Positions 1 to 8,720 of a stretch of 34,627 nt of DNA are shown in pieces. Position 1 is the stretch's first letter. Each line of letters begins with the position of its first letter. The DNA comes from an uncultured bacterium (GTDB taxonomy: Bacteria; Bacillota_I; Bacilli_A; RFN20; CAG-826). The position numbers and the translations under genes are program-made. The stretch lies in contig CASGAB010000015.1 in the NCBI GenBank assembly GCA_949299395.1, forward strand, positions 1 to 34,627, read 5' to 3'. The notes under the pieces are model-generated. The model searched no databases. It was not told the DNA's origin and was given only the letters and a program-made list of their open reading frames with translations.

Positions 1-62
<62 letters not shown>

Positions 63-230
63 TTTTGTATCTCTAGTTCATTATTATTCTGGTTTTGTTA
101 AAAATTTTCTTAAATTAATTGACGTTGTGTTGTTTGTACATCTGTCTAGTTTTCAAAGATCTCTTATCTGCGTCACTCTCGTGAATCTAATACTTTTAAA
201 GTATTAAATCTGTTTAACAGCGCGAATAAT

Positions 231-260
231 AATATACTATAGACATTAATATGTTGTCAA
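231..260 (-). promoter_or_regulatory. Proximal rRNA promoter (P2)
   Basis: On the minus strand a perfect -35 TTGACA (255-260) is followed after 18 bp by TATATT (231-236). Transcription would start near 224, about 160 nt before the mature 16S 5' end, which suits an rRNA leader. The two hexamers and their spacing are seen directly; the role is inferred from position. Confidence 0.7.
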
Positions 261-350
261 TAGTTTTTTGAAAAAACTCAATAACTTTTTGCTATGAAGT
301 TTTGTGTGTTTTTAGTCTTTTTTAACCTTTCCTAAAAACGCAGTGTCCTT

Positions 351-379
351 ATATTAAATTAATTTAAAATTTTTGTAAA
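351..379 (-). promoter_or_regulatory. Candidate distal rRNA promoter (P1)
   Basis: On the minus strand TTTACA (374-379) is followed by a 17-bp spacer and TAATAT (351-356). It lies about 120 bp upstream of P2 and just downstream of the terminator of the neighbouring gene, as expected for a tandem rRNA promoter pair. In DNA this AT-rich, chance matches are common, so confidence is moderate. Confidence 0.5.
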
Positions 380-389
380 GATAAAATTT

Positions 390-426
390 ATAAAAAAGTC
401 GGGAAATTTTTTATCTTTTTTCCCAA
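390..426 (-). terminator. Rho-independent terminator after the BI-1-like gene
   Basis: On the minus strand GTTGGGAAA pairs with TTTCCCGAC (arms 418-426 and 398-406, one mismatch) and is followed by six T residues (397-392). It insulates the rRNA promoters from the gene at 457-1212. Confidence 0.75.
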
Positions 427-456
427 CCTTTTATTATTAATAATAAAGAAGCAATT

Positions 457-1212
457 TTAATTATTACTTCTATTTCTTAAAAGTACAGAAATGACTTTAA
501 GTAAAATAAGAATGAAATCTGAATATAATGAAACAGAGAAATATAAAGCTAATGTATTATTTGTTTGACCCATTTGAGATGCTTTTTTGATTTTAAAGAC
601 ATCAATGATAGTAATAACACATGCATAGATTAATAAAATGACTTCTCCAACATAGATTCCGGTAACATATTCATCAACTAATCCAGTATTTCCAAATAAA
701 ATTGGAAAAAGAAGGAATGTATTAACTAAATAAATAATTCCTACACTTACAATTAAGCCAATTGATAAACCAATTAACCAGCCGATTCTTTTTTTAATTA
801 AAAGACCAAAAATAGCCATAATAAAGAATAAACCGGAAGTAATTAATACCGCACTTCCTAAAATTTCTTTTGGAACATAGTATGTGAAAGAAGAAAGTAA
901 GAAAGACATAAAAAATACATACAAAAATGATGTAATTAAGCCTCCCTTTCCTGACATCATAGCTTTTGTTGAAATAACAATTGAACAAACTATAATTCCA
1001 ATTGAAGAAATAATTGCCATTGTTAAATAAACAACTGGATTTCCAGCAATAGGGAAAACCGTATTAAATAAATAAGAAAATCCGAATGTTAAAAGAGCTG
1101 TTAAAATAAGTTCAATTCCAAAAAAGGCAAATGTTTTAAATAAAAGTGAAGAAAAAATGCTATCGGATTGAGTAGGAGCATTTCCATAACTTTGATATCT
1201 ATTTTCGCTCAT
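457..1212 (-). CDS. Bax inhibitor-1 / YccA family membrane protein
   Basis: A 251-residue polytopic membrane protein with a short polar N-terminus (about 25 residues) and roughly seven hydrophobic segments. The C-terminal region, with an acidic residue inside a helix (LYSDFILILLKV, about residues 228-239), resembles the closing helix of the BI-1/YccA/YetJ family, whose bacterial members are pH-sensitive calcium leak channels. Length fits the family (210-250). The start is supported by AGGAGGT 8 nt upstream. The gene is monocistronic: it has its own terminator, and tpiA upstream ends in another. The family call rests on topology and the C-terminal motif; the function in this organism is inferred. 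Confidence 0.75.
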   Translation of the reverse strand: MSENRYQSYGNAPTQSDSIFSSLLFKTFAFFGIELILTALLTFGFSYLFNTVFPIAGNPVVYLTMAIISSIGIIVCSIVISTKAMMSGKGGLITSFLYVFFMSFLLSSFTYYVPKEILGSAVLITSGLFFIMAIFGLLIKKRIGWLIGLSIGLIVSVGIIYLVNTFLLFPILFGNTGLVDEYVTGIYVGEVILLIYACVITIIDVFKIKKASQMGQTNNTLALYFSVSLYSDFILILLKVISVLLRNRSNN

Positions 1213-1297
1213 TTCGCTTACCTCCTATATATAAATAATAAAGGTTTTAAAATAAAACCTAAATCAAATGATAATTCAAATTTAAACTTTGGCAATG

Positions 1298-1326
1298 AAA
1301 AAAGATGGATATATGCAATATCCACC
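1298..1326 (-). terminator. Terminator after tpiA
   Basis: On the minus strand TGGATAT-TGCAT-ATATCCA (7-bp stem, 1306-1324) is followed by TC and a run of six T residues. It ends the pgk-tpiA transcript. Confidence 0.75.
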
Positions 1327-1353
1327 TTTATTAGATTTAGTTTTTATGGCTAA

Positions 1354-2112
1354 TTAGATGATGTTGTGTAATAAACCTTTAAATGAATCAACCTTTAAAG
1401 AAGCTCCACCAACAAGTGCACCATCAACATCTTTTTGTGTTAAATATTCTTTAATATTTTCTGGTTTAACACTTCCGCCATAAAGAATTCTAACTTTATT
1501 AGCAGTTTTTGTATCATAGAGTTCTCTAACGATTTTTCTAATATATTTACAAACATCTTCTGCGATTTCTTTAGAAGCGTTTTTACCTGTTCCGATTGAC
1601 CAAATTGGTTCATAAGCGATAACAAGTTTTGTAACATCTTCTTTAGAAACGTCTTTAAGACCAACTAAGATTTGTTCTTTAACAAATTCTTTAGTTTTAT
1701 TAGCTTCAAATGTTTCTAATGATTCACCAACACAATAAACTGGGACCATTCCGTTTTTGAGTAAAGCTAAGATTTTAGCATTACATTTTTCGTTAGTTTC
1801 ATTATCATATTGTCTTCTTTCGGAGTGACCGATTAATGAACAATTGATATTGATATCTTTTAACATTGGGATAGAAACTTCACCAGTATAAGCGCCGCTT
1901 TCTAAATAGTGAACATTTTCAGCAGCAACGATCATTGAATTTTTTAAAATCTTTTTAACTGGTTCAAGATCTAAATATGGAACACAGACACCTAAATCAA
2001 CTTTATGAGATCTTGCTTCTTTTGCAAGTGGTTTAATTTCTTTAGCAAATTCTCTTGATTCGGTAACTGTTTTATTCATTTTCCAGTTGCCAAGTAATAA
2101 TTTTCTTCTCAT
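1354..2112 (-). CDS. tpiA: Triosephosphate isomerase
   Basis: A 252-residue TIM-barrel enzyme that interconverts dihydroxyacetone phosphate and glyceraldehyde-3-phosphate in glycolysis. All active-site elements are present: GNWKMNK at residues 8-14 (catalytic Lys11), IGHSERR with electrophile His96, AYEPIWSIGTGK with catalytic base Glu168 and the mobile phosphate loop, then YGGSV at 211-215 and GALVGGASL near the C-terminus. Length is normal. It starts six bases after the pgk stop and must be co-transcribed with pgk; a weak AGGA lies about 9 nt before the ATG. Confidence 0.98.
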   Translation of the reverse strand: MRRKLLLGNWKMNKTVTESREFAKEIKPLAKEARSHKVDLGVCVPYLDLEPVKKILKNSMIVAAENVHYLESGAYTGEVSIPMLKDININCSLIGHSERRQYDNETNEKCNAKILALLKNGMVPVYCVGESLETFEANKTKEFVKEQILVGLKDVSKEDVTKLVIAYEPIWSIGTGKNASKEIAEDVCKYIRKIVRELYDTKTANKVRILYGGSVKPENIKEYLTQKDVDGALVGGASLKVDSFKGLLHNII

Positions 2113-2118
2113 ATTTTA

Positions 2119-3345
2119 TTATCCTATAACGTCAATACCTGGGAGGTGACCATCATTTTCAATCATTTCAAGTGATGCACCGCCACCTGTTGAAACGTGT
2201 GAGAAGAGTTGAGCATAGCCAAATTCTTTAGCTGCTGCAGCACTATCACCACCACCGATAACTGAGAATGCTTCGGTATTTAAAGTAATTGCTTTACAAA
2301 CTTCAACAGTACCTTTTTTGAATTCTTCTTTTTCGAAGACACCAAGAGGGCCATTCCAGAAAATTAATTTTGCTTTTCTAATGACATCAGCATATAAAGC
2401 AACTGTTTTTGGTCCGCAGTCAAATCCTGCTAAACCGTCTGGAATACCAGCACTATGTTTATCATTATCTGTATCAAATGTAGCAATCTTTGTTGGATTT
2501 TCTAAATCATCAGCACAAACTGTATCGATAGGGAGTAAGATTTTACCACTTGAATAGCATTTTCTTGCATAATCTAATTGATCATCTTCACATGGAGAAT
2601 TACCAATTCCAATACCTAATGCTTTATAGAATGTGAAAGCCATAGCTCCACCGATTAAGATCTTATCGCATTTTCTTAATAATGAATCGATAACTTTAAT
2701 TTTATCTGAAACTTTGAAACCACCTAAGATAGCAACGTAAGGATGGACATCACCTTTAACACATGCACCTAAGTTTTCAACTTCTTTTTCCATTAAGTAA
2801 CCTAAAGCAACTTGTTTTCCTTCAGCTTTTAAGATTTCTGGAACACCATATGTTGAAGCGTGAGCTCTATGAGCACTACCGAATGCATCCATAACGAAAA
2901 CATCAAAGTTTTTAGCCCAATCAGCTGCTAAAGTTTCATCGTTTTTGCTTTCGCCTTTTTCATATCTTGTGTTTTGAACGAGTAAGATTTCGCCATCATT
3001 TAAAGCATTGATATGAGCTGTTAATTCTTCTCCTCTTGTTTCTGGAGAGAATGTAACTTTTGTATCAGGAAGATATTTTTGTAAAACTGGTAAAACATAT
3101 TCCATATTATTTTTTGCTTTTTGTTTTGCGATTTCTTCATCGTCAACTTTTCCCCATTTAATTTTACCTAAATGGGACATTAAGACGACTCTTGCGCCTT
3201 CTTTTAATAATTTTTTAATTGTAGGTAAAGCTTGAACAACTCTATTGTCGTCTCTAACTTCACTGCCTTTTAAAGGGACGTTAAAGTCAACTCTAACAAG
3301 GACTTTTTTACCTTTTAAATCGGTTAATCTGTCAATTGTGTTCAT
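2119..3345 (-). CDS. pgk: Phosphoglycerate kinase
   Basis: A 408-residue cytosolic glycolytic kinase that transfers phosphate from 1,3-bisphosphoglycerate to ADP. Seen directly: the N-domain signature VRVDFNVPL (about residues 17-25), RVVLMSHLGK, the hinge and nucleotide-domain motifs, GGGDSAAAAKEFG and the C-terminal STGGGASLEMIEN. The stretch after SHLGK (IKWGKVDDEEIAKQKAKNN) departs from the usual SHLGRP context; it is a lineage variation and removes no catalytic residue. RBS AGAGGA precedes the ATG. It lies between gapA upstream, with a terminator-like hairpin between them, and tpiA six bases downstream. Confidence 0.98.
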   Translation of the reverse strand: MNTIDRLTDLKGKKVLVRVDFNVPLKGSEVRDDNRVVQALPTIKKLLKEGARVVLMSHLGKIKWGKVDDEEIAKQKAKNNMEYVLPVLQKYLPDTKVTFSPETRGEELTAHINALNDGEILLVQNTRYEKGESKNDETLAADWAKNFDVFVMDAFGSAHRAHASTYGVPEILKAEGKQVALGYLMEKEVENLGACVKGDVHPYVAILGGFKVSDKIKVIDSLLRKCDKILIGGAMAFTFYKALGIGIGNSPCEDDQLDYARKCYSSGKILLPIDTVCADDLENPTKIATFDTDNDKHSAGIPDGLAGFDCGPKTVALYADVIRKAKLIFWNGPLGVFEKEEFKKGTVEVCKAITLNTEAFSVIGGGDSAAAAKEFGYAQLFSHVSTGGGASLEMIENDGHLPGIDVIG

Positions 3346-3365
3346 TTATAATTCCTCTTTTTATT

Positions 3366-3400
3366 TTAAAAGGGGCTTTGCCTCATAGTAAAACCCCTTT
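3366..3400 (-). terminator. Hairpin between gapA and pgk (terminator or attenuator)
   Basis: AAAGGGG...CCCCTTT arms (3368-3374 and 3394-3400) extend inward by a further TTT/AAA pairing. On the minus strand the stem is followed by only four T residues, then AAAATAAAAA. That short T tract suggests partial termination, letting gapA be made in excess of pgk-tpiA. The hairpin is seen; the attenuation role is inferred. Confidence 0.65.
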
Positions 3401-3418
3401 AATTGCTAAATTATTATA

Positions 3419-4435
3419 TTATTTTAATTCTGCAAAGTATTTGATAGTTCTAACCATTTGGCTAGTGTATGAATTTTCATTATCATACCAAGAAACGACT
3501 TGAACTTGATATGTATCATCATCAATCTTAGCAACCATAGTTTGTGTTGCATCGAATAATGAACCATATGTCATACCGATAACGTCAGAAGAAACAATTG
3601 GGTCTTCATTATATCCATAGGATGCGGAGGCATGGTTTTTCATCCATTCATTGATTGCTTCTTTAGTTAAATCGTGAGCTTTAACAACAGCAACGAGGAT
3701 TGTTGTTGAACCTGTACAAACAGGGACTCTTTGTGCTGAACCGATTAATTTACCATTTAATTCTGGAATAACTAAACCGATTGCTTTAGCAGCACCTGTT
3801 GAGTTAGGAACGATGTTGATAGCTGCAGCTCTAGCTCTTCTTAAATCGCCTTTTCTATGTGGTCCATCTAAAACCATTTGATCGCCTGTATAAGCGTGGA
3901 CTGTTGTCATGATACCACTTTGAATTGGGCAAAGTTTATTTAAAGCATCTGCCATTGGAGCTAAACAGTTTGTTGTACAGCTAGCTGCTGAGATGATTTG
4001 ATCATCAGTTGTTAATGTATTTTCGTTAACACTGAAGACGATTGTTTTTAAATCATTTCCAGCTGGAGCTGAGATGATAACTTTTTTAGCACCTGCATTG
4101 ATGTGTGCCATAGCTTTTTCTTTTTTAGTATAGAAACCTGTACATTCTAAGACGACATCAACACCTAAGTCACCCCATGGGAGTTTTGAAGCGTCTGCTT
4201 CTTTATAGATTTCAATTTCGTGTCCATCGACGACGATTGAAGTTTCTTTAGCTTCAACTTTATCAGCTAATGCATATCTACCTTGAGCTGAATCATATTT
4301 TAAAAGATGAGCTAACATTTTTGGGTCTGTTAAATCGTTAATAGCGACGATTTCATAACCTGGTGCTTGGAACATTTGTCTGAAAGCAAGTCTTCCGATT
4401 CTTCCGAATCCGTTAATTGCAACTTTAATTGCCAT
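3419..4435 (-). CDS. gapA: Glyceraldehyde-3-phosphate dehydrogenase, type I
   Basis: A 338-residue enzyme that oxidises glyceraldehyde-3-phosphate to 1,3-bisphosphoglycerate. The Rossmann motif GFGRIGR lies at residues 9-15, with Asp34 after the second strand (INDLTD), a pattern that favours NAD+. The catalytic motif [12 protein letters not shown] places the nucleophile at Cys153. HAYTGDQ, the [20 protein letters not shown] substrate loop and SWYDNENSY are all present. A strong AGGAGG lies about 12 nt before the ATG, and a -10-like TATAAT (4475-4480, minus strand) sits just upstream, so gapA probably starts the gapA-pgk-tpiA unit. Confidence 0.98.
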   Translation of the reverse strand: MAIKVAINGFGRIGRLAFRQMFQAPGYEIVAINDLTDPKMLAHLLKYDSAQGRYALADKVEAKETSIVVDGHEIEIYKEADASKLPWGDLGVDVVLECTGFYTKKEKAMAHINAGAKKVIISAPAGNDLKTIVFSVNENTLTTDDQIISAASCTTNCLAPMADALNKLCPIQSGIMTTVHAYTGDQMVLDGPHRKGDLRRARAAAINIVPNSTGAAKAIGLVIPELNGKLIGSAQRVPVCTGSTTILVAVVKAHDLTKEAINEWMKNHASASYGYNEDPIVSSDVIGMTYGSLFDATQTMVAKIDDDTYQVQVVSWYDNENSYTSQMVRTIKYFAELK

Positions 4436-4506
4436 ATTTTTTAAATTCCTCCTTAAGAATTTTTTAACGTTATTATTATAGAAAAATAATTCATAGAATT
4501 AAAGAT

Positions 4507-4566
4507 AAAAAACACTCTAAAAATCAATTTTTTAATACTTTGGAGTTAAAAATCGTCTTTAGAGTG
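4507..4566 (-). terminator. Long-loop terminator after the DUF47 gene
   Basis: On the minus strand CACTCTAAA (4558-4566) pairs with TTTAGAGTG (4513-4521), followed by six T residues. The loop is unusually long, about 36 nt and very AT-rich. The stem and T run support termination of the pit-DUF47 transcript upstream of the gapA promoter. Confidence 0.6.
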
Positions 4567-4588
4567 CCAATTTTTTAATTTTTGTCGA

Positions 4589-5221
4589 TTATAAGTTTTT
4601 ATACATTATGATTTGAATTTCTTTAACGATATCACGACATTTATCGGTAACATATTCAAAATATGAATAAATCTTTTCGCTCATTACAATATCCATATAG
4701 TTTGTAATGTTTTCTTTATATAAATCACGAACATTTACTTCATAAAGTTGATCAACTTCTTCTTCAATATTAATAACTTTATTTAATAATGGATCCATAA
4801 CCTTTTTATTTGAGATTTTATCCATTTGATCTAAGATCTCTAATAATGATTCAATAGCTTCTTTTGTTTTAGAAATAAAGATTGAAGTATTTGCAGGAAT
4901 TTTTTGATAGTTTCTAATATAAAGTTTATAAGATATTTCATCGATAGAGTCAGTTAAATCATCAATTTTATCTAAAAGTAAGAAAATATCTTCTCTATCA
5001 ATTGGAGTAATAAATTCTTTAGCAAGTCTTTCTTCAAATTCATGTTTTTTTAAATCAGCATTGTGTTCAATTTCATGAACACTATTTTTTAAAACAATTA
5101 AATTATTAGGATCAAAATTATTTAATCCTTCCTCAAGTTTAGTGATTGCATCTTTTGCATAAGTAGCTAAGATTTGAAATGATTCGAAGAAATAATCTTT
5201 CTTTTTCTTAAAAATTCCCAT
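4589..5221 (-). CDS. DUF47 / PhoU-like phosphate transport accessory protein
   Basis: A 210-residue, almost wholly helical cytosolic protein. It has the regular heptads and acidic clusters of the DUF47 (Pit accessory) family, structurally related to PhoU. Diagnostic stretches are EIEHNADLKKHEFEERL (about residues 49-65), then FITPIDREDIFLLLDKIDD, the best-conserved part of the family. It lies 19 bases downstream of the Pit gene and shares its transcript, the standard arrangement in which DUF47 modulates a Pit permease. RBS AAAAGGAGA precedes the ATG. Family call is secure; the regulatory role is known for relatives, not shown here. Confidence 0.92.
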   Translation of the reverse strand: MGIFKKKKDYFFESFQILATYAKDAITKLEEGLNNFDPNNLIVLKNSVHEIEHNADLKKHEFEERLAKEFITPIDREDIFLLLDKIDDLTDSIDEISYKLYIRNYQKIPANTSIFISKTKEAIESLLEILDQMDKISNKKVMDPLLNKVINIEEEVDQLYEVNVRDLYKENITNYMDIVMSEKIYSYFEYVTDKCRDIVKEIQIIMYKNL

Positions 5222-5240
5222 AAACTTCTCCTTTTATTTA

Positions 5241-6335
5241 TTAAAATGCAGCAATAAATATCAGCGCAAAAATATATCCAATAATTCCACAACCTGGGAA
5301 AGTAAATAACCACGTCAAAACCATTTCTTTAGCCGTGTTCCAATTAACCTTTTTAATTGAACGAGTACAGCCAACACCTAAAATAGAAACCGATTTAACC
5401 TGAGTTGTTGAAACTGGAATTCCTAAATAGGTAGAAATAAAAATACCAATTGCACTAGTAAAATCAGTAGCAAAACCTTGATAAGATTCAAGATTTACCA
5501 TGCCCATACCAACTTTTTTAATAATTCTATATCCACCAATTGAGGTTCCAAGTCCCATAATTAAAGCGACAATTACCGCTAAATACCATAATGATACATC
5601 ACCAGAAAATTCGGTATTCATGATGTTTGTATTAAATTCTTGGTTATATAAATTTGCGGCTAAATTTAAAGCCATAAACATAACACCAATAAACTTTAAG
5701 CCATCTTGGGCACCATGAACATAAGCCATTCCTGCCCCAGAAGCAATTTGAGCATATTTAAAGAAAGGTCTGGTTTTATTTCTATTAACTTTTCTAAATA
5801 TCAATTCAATCAGTTTTGTTAATAAATAACCAACAATAAAACCAAATAAACAGGAAATAATTAAGCCATAAATTGTTTTTGCCCAAGAACTATCCCATCC
5901 AAAAGGAATTGTTGCATCTTTTCCCATAGTTATTGCAGCAAGTCCAGCACCCGTAATTCCAGCAATTAATGCATGAGATTCACTAGAAGGAATACCAAAA
6001 ATCCAAGCTATAACTCCCCAAGCAATAACTCCGATCATTCCAGCACATAAAGCATTTAAAGCCATTCTATAGTCACTACCAAAATCAACCATATCAGAAA
6101 TAGTATCGGCTGTAGCGGTAGTTAAAAAATACATAGTAAAAACACCTAAAAAATTGAAGATTGCTGCCATAATTATCGCGCTTCTTGGTTTTATTGCTTT
6201 TGTAGAAATACAAGTAGCAATAGCATTAGGTGCATCGGTCCAGCCGTTAATAAAAATAACGCCAAAAACTAAAAATAAAGCAACTCCTAATATTGGATAA
6301 ACTCTAATAAGTTCAAAAACTTGACCGAAATCCAT
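5241..6335 (-). CDS. pit: Low-affinity inorganic phosphate transporter, Pit/PHO4 family
   Basis: A 364-residue membrane transporter that moves metal-phosphate complexes or phosphate with protons. The duplicated PHO4 fold is visible: the N-terminal repeat has GWTDAPNAIAT (about residue 31 on) and GIPSSESHALIAG, and the C-terminal repeat has the matching GIPVSTTQVKS. About ten hydrophobic helices are separated by a charged central loop (FRKVNRNKTRPFFK). The DUF47 gene follows after 19 bases. No Shine-Dalgarno precedes the ATG; a TATAAT on the minus strand lies roughly 30 nt upstream. Family is clear; ion coupling cannot be read from sequence. Confidence 0.95.
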   Translation of the reverse strand: MDFGQVFELIRVYPILGVALFLVFGVIFINGWTDAPNAIATCISTKAIKPRSAIIMAAIFNFLGVFTMYFLTTATADTISDMVDFGSDYRMALNALCAGMIGVIAWGVIAWIFGIPSSESHALIAGITGAGLAAITMGKDATIPFGWDSSWAKTIYGLIISCLFGFIVGYLLTKLIELIFRKVNRNKTRPFFKYAQIASGAGMAYVHGAQDGLKFIGVMFMALNLAANLYNQEFNTNIMNTEFSGDVSLWYLAVIVALIMGLGTSIGGYRIIKKVGMGMVNLESYQGFATDFTSAIGIFISTYLGIPVSTTQVKSVSILGVGCTRSIKKVNWNTAKEMVLTWLFTFPGCGIIGYIFALIFIAAF

Positions 6336-6475
6336 ACTTTAAAATGATAAGAAAATTATTATAACTTTACAATCACTTAATAATCTTTAATTTTTCTTTA
6401 AAAATATAATAATTCACAAAAAGTCGATTATTATCATAAATATCTAACATTAAAAAATATTAAAAATAATTTTTA

Positions 6476-6506
6476 TTAAAAAACGCCTAAACATTTGTCT
6501 AGGCGC
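6476..6506 (-). terminator. Terminator after clpB
   Basis: On the minus strand CGCCTA pairs with TAGGCG around a short loop (arms 6500-6505 and 6484-6489), followed directly by six T residues. A clear Rho-independent terminator for the clpB transcript. Confidence 0.85.
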
Positions 6507-6512
6507 TACGAA

Positions 6513-8618
6513 TTATTCTAAAACTAATTCTTCTTTATCTTTATCGTATTTAAGGAGATATTTAGTGTTAGGTTTAATCGATTCATCAATAATTAATTTT
6601 GCAAGATAAGTTTCGATATTGTGTTGAATAAATCTTTTTAAAGGACGAGCTCCAAATTCTTCACTAAATGAATTTTCAACAATATAAGAAATTAATGAAT
6701 CATCAAAGTCGACATAATAATATTCGTTTTCAAGTCTAGCTTTAGTTTCATTAAGCATTTTATTAGCAATCTTATATTGGACTTCTTTATTTAATGGATT
6801 GAAAGTAACAATTTCATCGATTCTATTTAAGAATTCTGGTTTGAAATGAGCACCTAAAAGATATTTTAATGCATCATTATTTCCATTTAAGATTTCTTCA
6901 CTACCAATATTTGAAGTCATGATAATTACAGTATTTTTAAAATCACATAATCTTCCTTGAGCATCGGTAAGTCTTCCTTCATCCATAATTGAAAGTAAAA
7001 GATTTAAAACATCTAAAGAAGCTTTTTCGATTTCATCAAAAAGAACAATTGAATATGGATTATGTCTAACAGGTTCAGTTAATTGGCCGCCTTCTTCATA
7101 ACCAATATAACCTGGAGCTGCACCAATAAGACGAGAAACACTATATTTTTCTTGATATTCAGCCATATCTAAACGAATAACATGGCTTGAAGAATCAAAA
7201 AGTGCATCTGCTAAAGCTCTAGCAACTTCAGTTTTACCTACACCAGTAGGACCCATAAAAAGAAACGATCCAATTGGTCTACTTCCATCATTAATTCCAG
7301 CTCTTTGTCTTAAAATAGCATTTGAAACGAGTTCGATTGCTTTATCTTGACCAATAACTCTCTTTTTAAGCATTTCTTCAAGATGTAAGACTCTTTCTTT
7401 TTCACCTTTTTTAATTCTTGAAACAGGAATATGAGTCATTTTAGCAACAATCTCAGCAATACTATTTTCATCGATAAGTTCGGAAATAATATGGTGATCT
7501 TTTTCTCTTTCCTCAATTTCTTCAATTCTTTTTTTAACATTAGGAATTTCTTTATAGTTAATTTCACTAGCTTTCTTAAAATCGCCGTTATTATAAGCGG
7601 TTTGAAGTTCAAAAGATAAATCATCGAGTTTTTTCTTTAAATTCTTACTTTCTTTGATTTCATCTTTTTCTTTACTCCATTCACTCATTAAATCATTTCT
7701 TTCTTTTTCTAAAGATGTTAAATCATTAATTAAAGCGTTTAATCTAACTTTTGATTGTTCGTCTTTTTCTTGTTCGAGTGCGAGTTTTTCCATTTGAAGT
7801 TGATTAATTTTTCTATTAACTTCATCAAGTTCATAAGGCATTGATTCAATTTCAACTCTTGTTTCAGCACATGCTTCATCCATTAAATCGATTGCTTTAT
7901 CAGGTAAAAATCTATTAGGAATATATCTAACAGAATAATTTACTGCTGCAACTAAAGCATTATCAGAAATATGAACACCATGATGTGCCTCAAATTTAGG
8001 TTTTAAACCTCTTAAAATTGAAAGAGTATCTTCTTTTGTAGGTTCATCAACCATTATAGGTTGGAATCTTCTTTCTAGAGCTCTATCTTTTTCAATATAT
8101 TCTTGATATTCCTTTAAAGTTGTAGCACCAATACAATCAATATCACCTCTAGCAAGCATTGGCTTTAACATATTAGAAGCATCAAGTGCACCGCTACTTC
8201 TTCCAGCACCAACAATTAAGTGAATTTCATCAATAAAAAGAATAATTTTATGATTACTATCTTTAATTTTATTTAAGACAGCCTTTAATCTTTCCTCGAA
8301 TTCACCTTGATATTTAGCACCAGCTAAAAGTGAACCCATATCAAGTTCAAAAATTTCTTTATCTTTCAAAGATTGAGGAACATCGTTTTTAATAATTCTT
8401 TGAGCAAGTCCCTCAATAATAGCGGTTTTACCAACGCCTGGTTCACCTAGTAAAATTACGTTATTTTTAGTTTTTCTAGCTAAAACTGTAACAATATCTC
8501 TAATTTCTTGATCCCTACCAATAACTGGGTCAATTTTATTAGACTTAACTTCTTCAGTAATATTTCTTCCGAATCTTTTTAAAATATCTTGATCTTTTGA
8601 ATAATCTTCCATCATCAT
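6513..8618 (-). CDS. clpB: ClpB-type AAA+ disaggregase lacking the N-domain
   Basis: A 701-residue Hsp100 chaperone that, with DnaK, extracts proteins from aggregates. The first AAA+ domain begins almost at once: GRDQEIRDIV, Walker A GEPGVGKT (residues 58-65), Walker B ILFIDEIH. A coiled-coil middle domain (about 310-420, rich in E/K) separates it from the second AAA+ domain with GPTGVGKT (about 455), VLFDEIEKA and sensor-2 GARPLKR. The usual ~140-residue Clp N-domain is absent, as in mycoplasma ClpB. The C-terminal domain shows no ClpP-binding tripeptide that I recognise, and the long middle domain favours ClpB over ClpC. Three ATGs occur in tandem; AGGAGG sits 9-10 nt before the first. Controlled by the CIRCE element upstream. 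Confidence 0.95.
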   Translation of the reverse strand: MMMEDYSKDQDILKRFGRNITEEVKSNKIDPVIGRDQEIRDIVTVLARKTKNNVILLGEPGVGKTAIIEGLAQRIIKNDVPQSLKDKEIFELDMGSLLAGAKYQGEFEERLKAVLNKIKDSNHKIILFIDEIHLIVGAGRSSGALDASNMLKPMLARGDIDCIGATTLKEYQEYIEKDRALERRFQPIMVDEPTKEDTLSILRGLKPKFEAHHGVHISDNALVAAVNYSVRYIPNRFLPDKAIDLMDEACAETRVEIESMPYELDEVNRKINQLQMEKLALEQEKDEQSKVRLNALINDLTSLEKERNDLMSEWSKEKDEIKESKNLKKKLDDLSFELQTAYNNGDFKKASEINYKEIPNVKKRIEEIEEREKDHHIISELIDENSIAEIVAKMTHIPVSRIKKGEKERVLHLEEMLKKRVIGQDKAIELVSNAILRQRAGINDGSRPIGSFLFMGPTGVGKTEVARALADALFDSSSHVIRLDMAEYQEKYSVSRLIGAAPGYIGYEEGGQLTEPVRHNPYSIVLFDEIEKASLDVLNLLLSIMDEGRLTDAQGRLCDFKNTVIIMTSNIGSEEILNGNNDALKYLLGAHFKPEFLNRIDEIVTFNPLNKEVQYKIANKMLNETKARLENEYYYVDFDDSLISYIVENSFSEEFGARPLKRFIQHNIETYLAKLIIDESIKPNTKYLLKYDKDKEELVLE

Positions 8619-8649
8619 TTTTACGACCCTCCTTTACTGACTATTAGTA

Positions 8650-8690
8650 ATTATAATAAAAAATTAGCACTTGTCAATTGAGAGTGCTAA
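8650..8690 (-). promoter_or_regulatory. CIRCE operator (HrcA site) with embedded clpB promoter
   Basis: TTAGCACTT-N9-GAGTGCTAA (8664-8690) matches the CIRCE consensus TTAGCACTC-N9-GAGTGCTAA with one mismatch, the binding site of the heat-shock repressor HrcA. On the minus strand a perfect -35 TTGACA (8672-8677) lies mainly in the CIRCE spacer and is followed by 16 bp and a perfect -10 TATAAT (8650-8655). HrcA binding would therefore block RNA polymerase directly. The stem is also followed by six T residues (8658-8663), so in the transcript arriving from ktrA it could act as a terminator. Confidence 0.95.
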
Positions 8691-8720
8691 TTTGTTTTAT
8701 TTATTTTAAATAGAGTGAAA

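Larger units (their letters stand above)
63..389 (-). promoter_or_regulatory. 16S rRNA leader and upstream non-coding region
   Basis: No credible protein gene lies between the 16S 5' end and the terminator of the next gene. Reading on the minus strand, the region holds two candidate promoters (annotated separately) and then a leader of about 160 nt. Within that leader, at about 143-163, is ATCTTTGAAAACTAGACAG, a boxA-like motif typical of Bacillota rRNA leaders and associated with antitermination and processing. I did not find a convincing RNase III processing stem, because its partner would be beyond the 16S gene and outside the window. Confidence 0.75.

Noticed and set aside
7431-7624. Open frames on both strands inside clpB
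   Set aside because: They lie within the E/K-rich middle domain of ClpB and are a by-product of its composition; there is no RBS or family resemblance.
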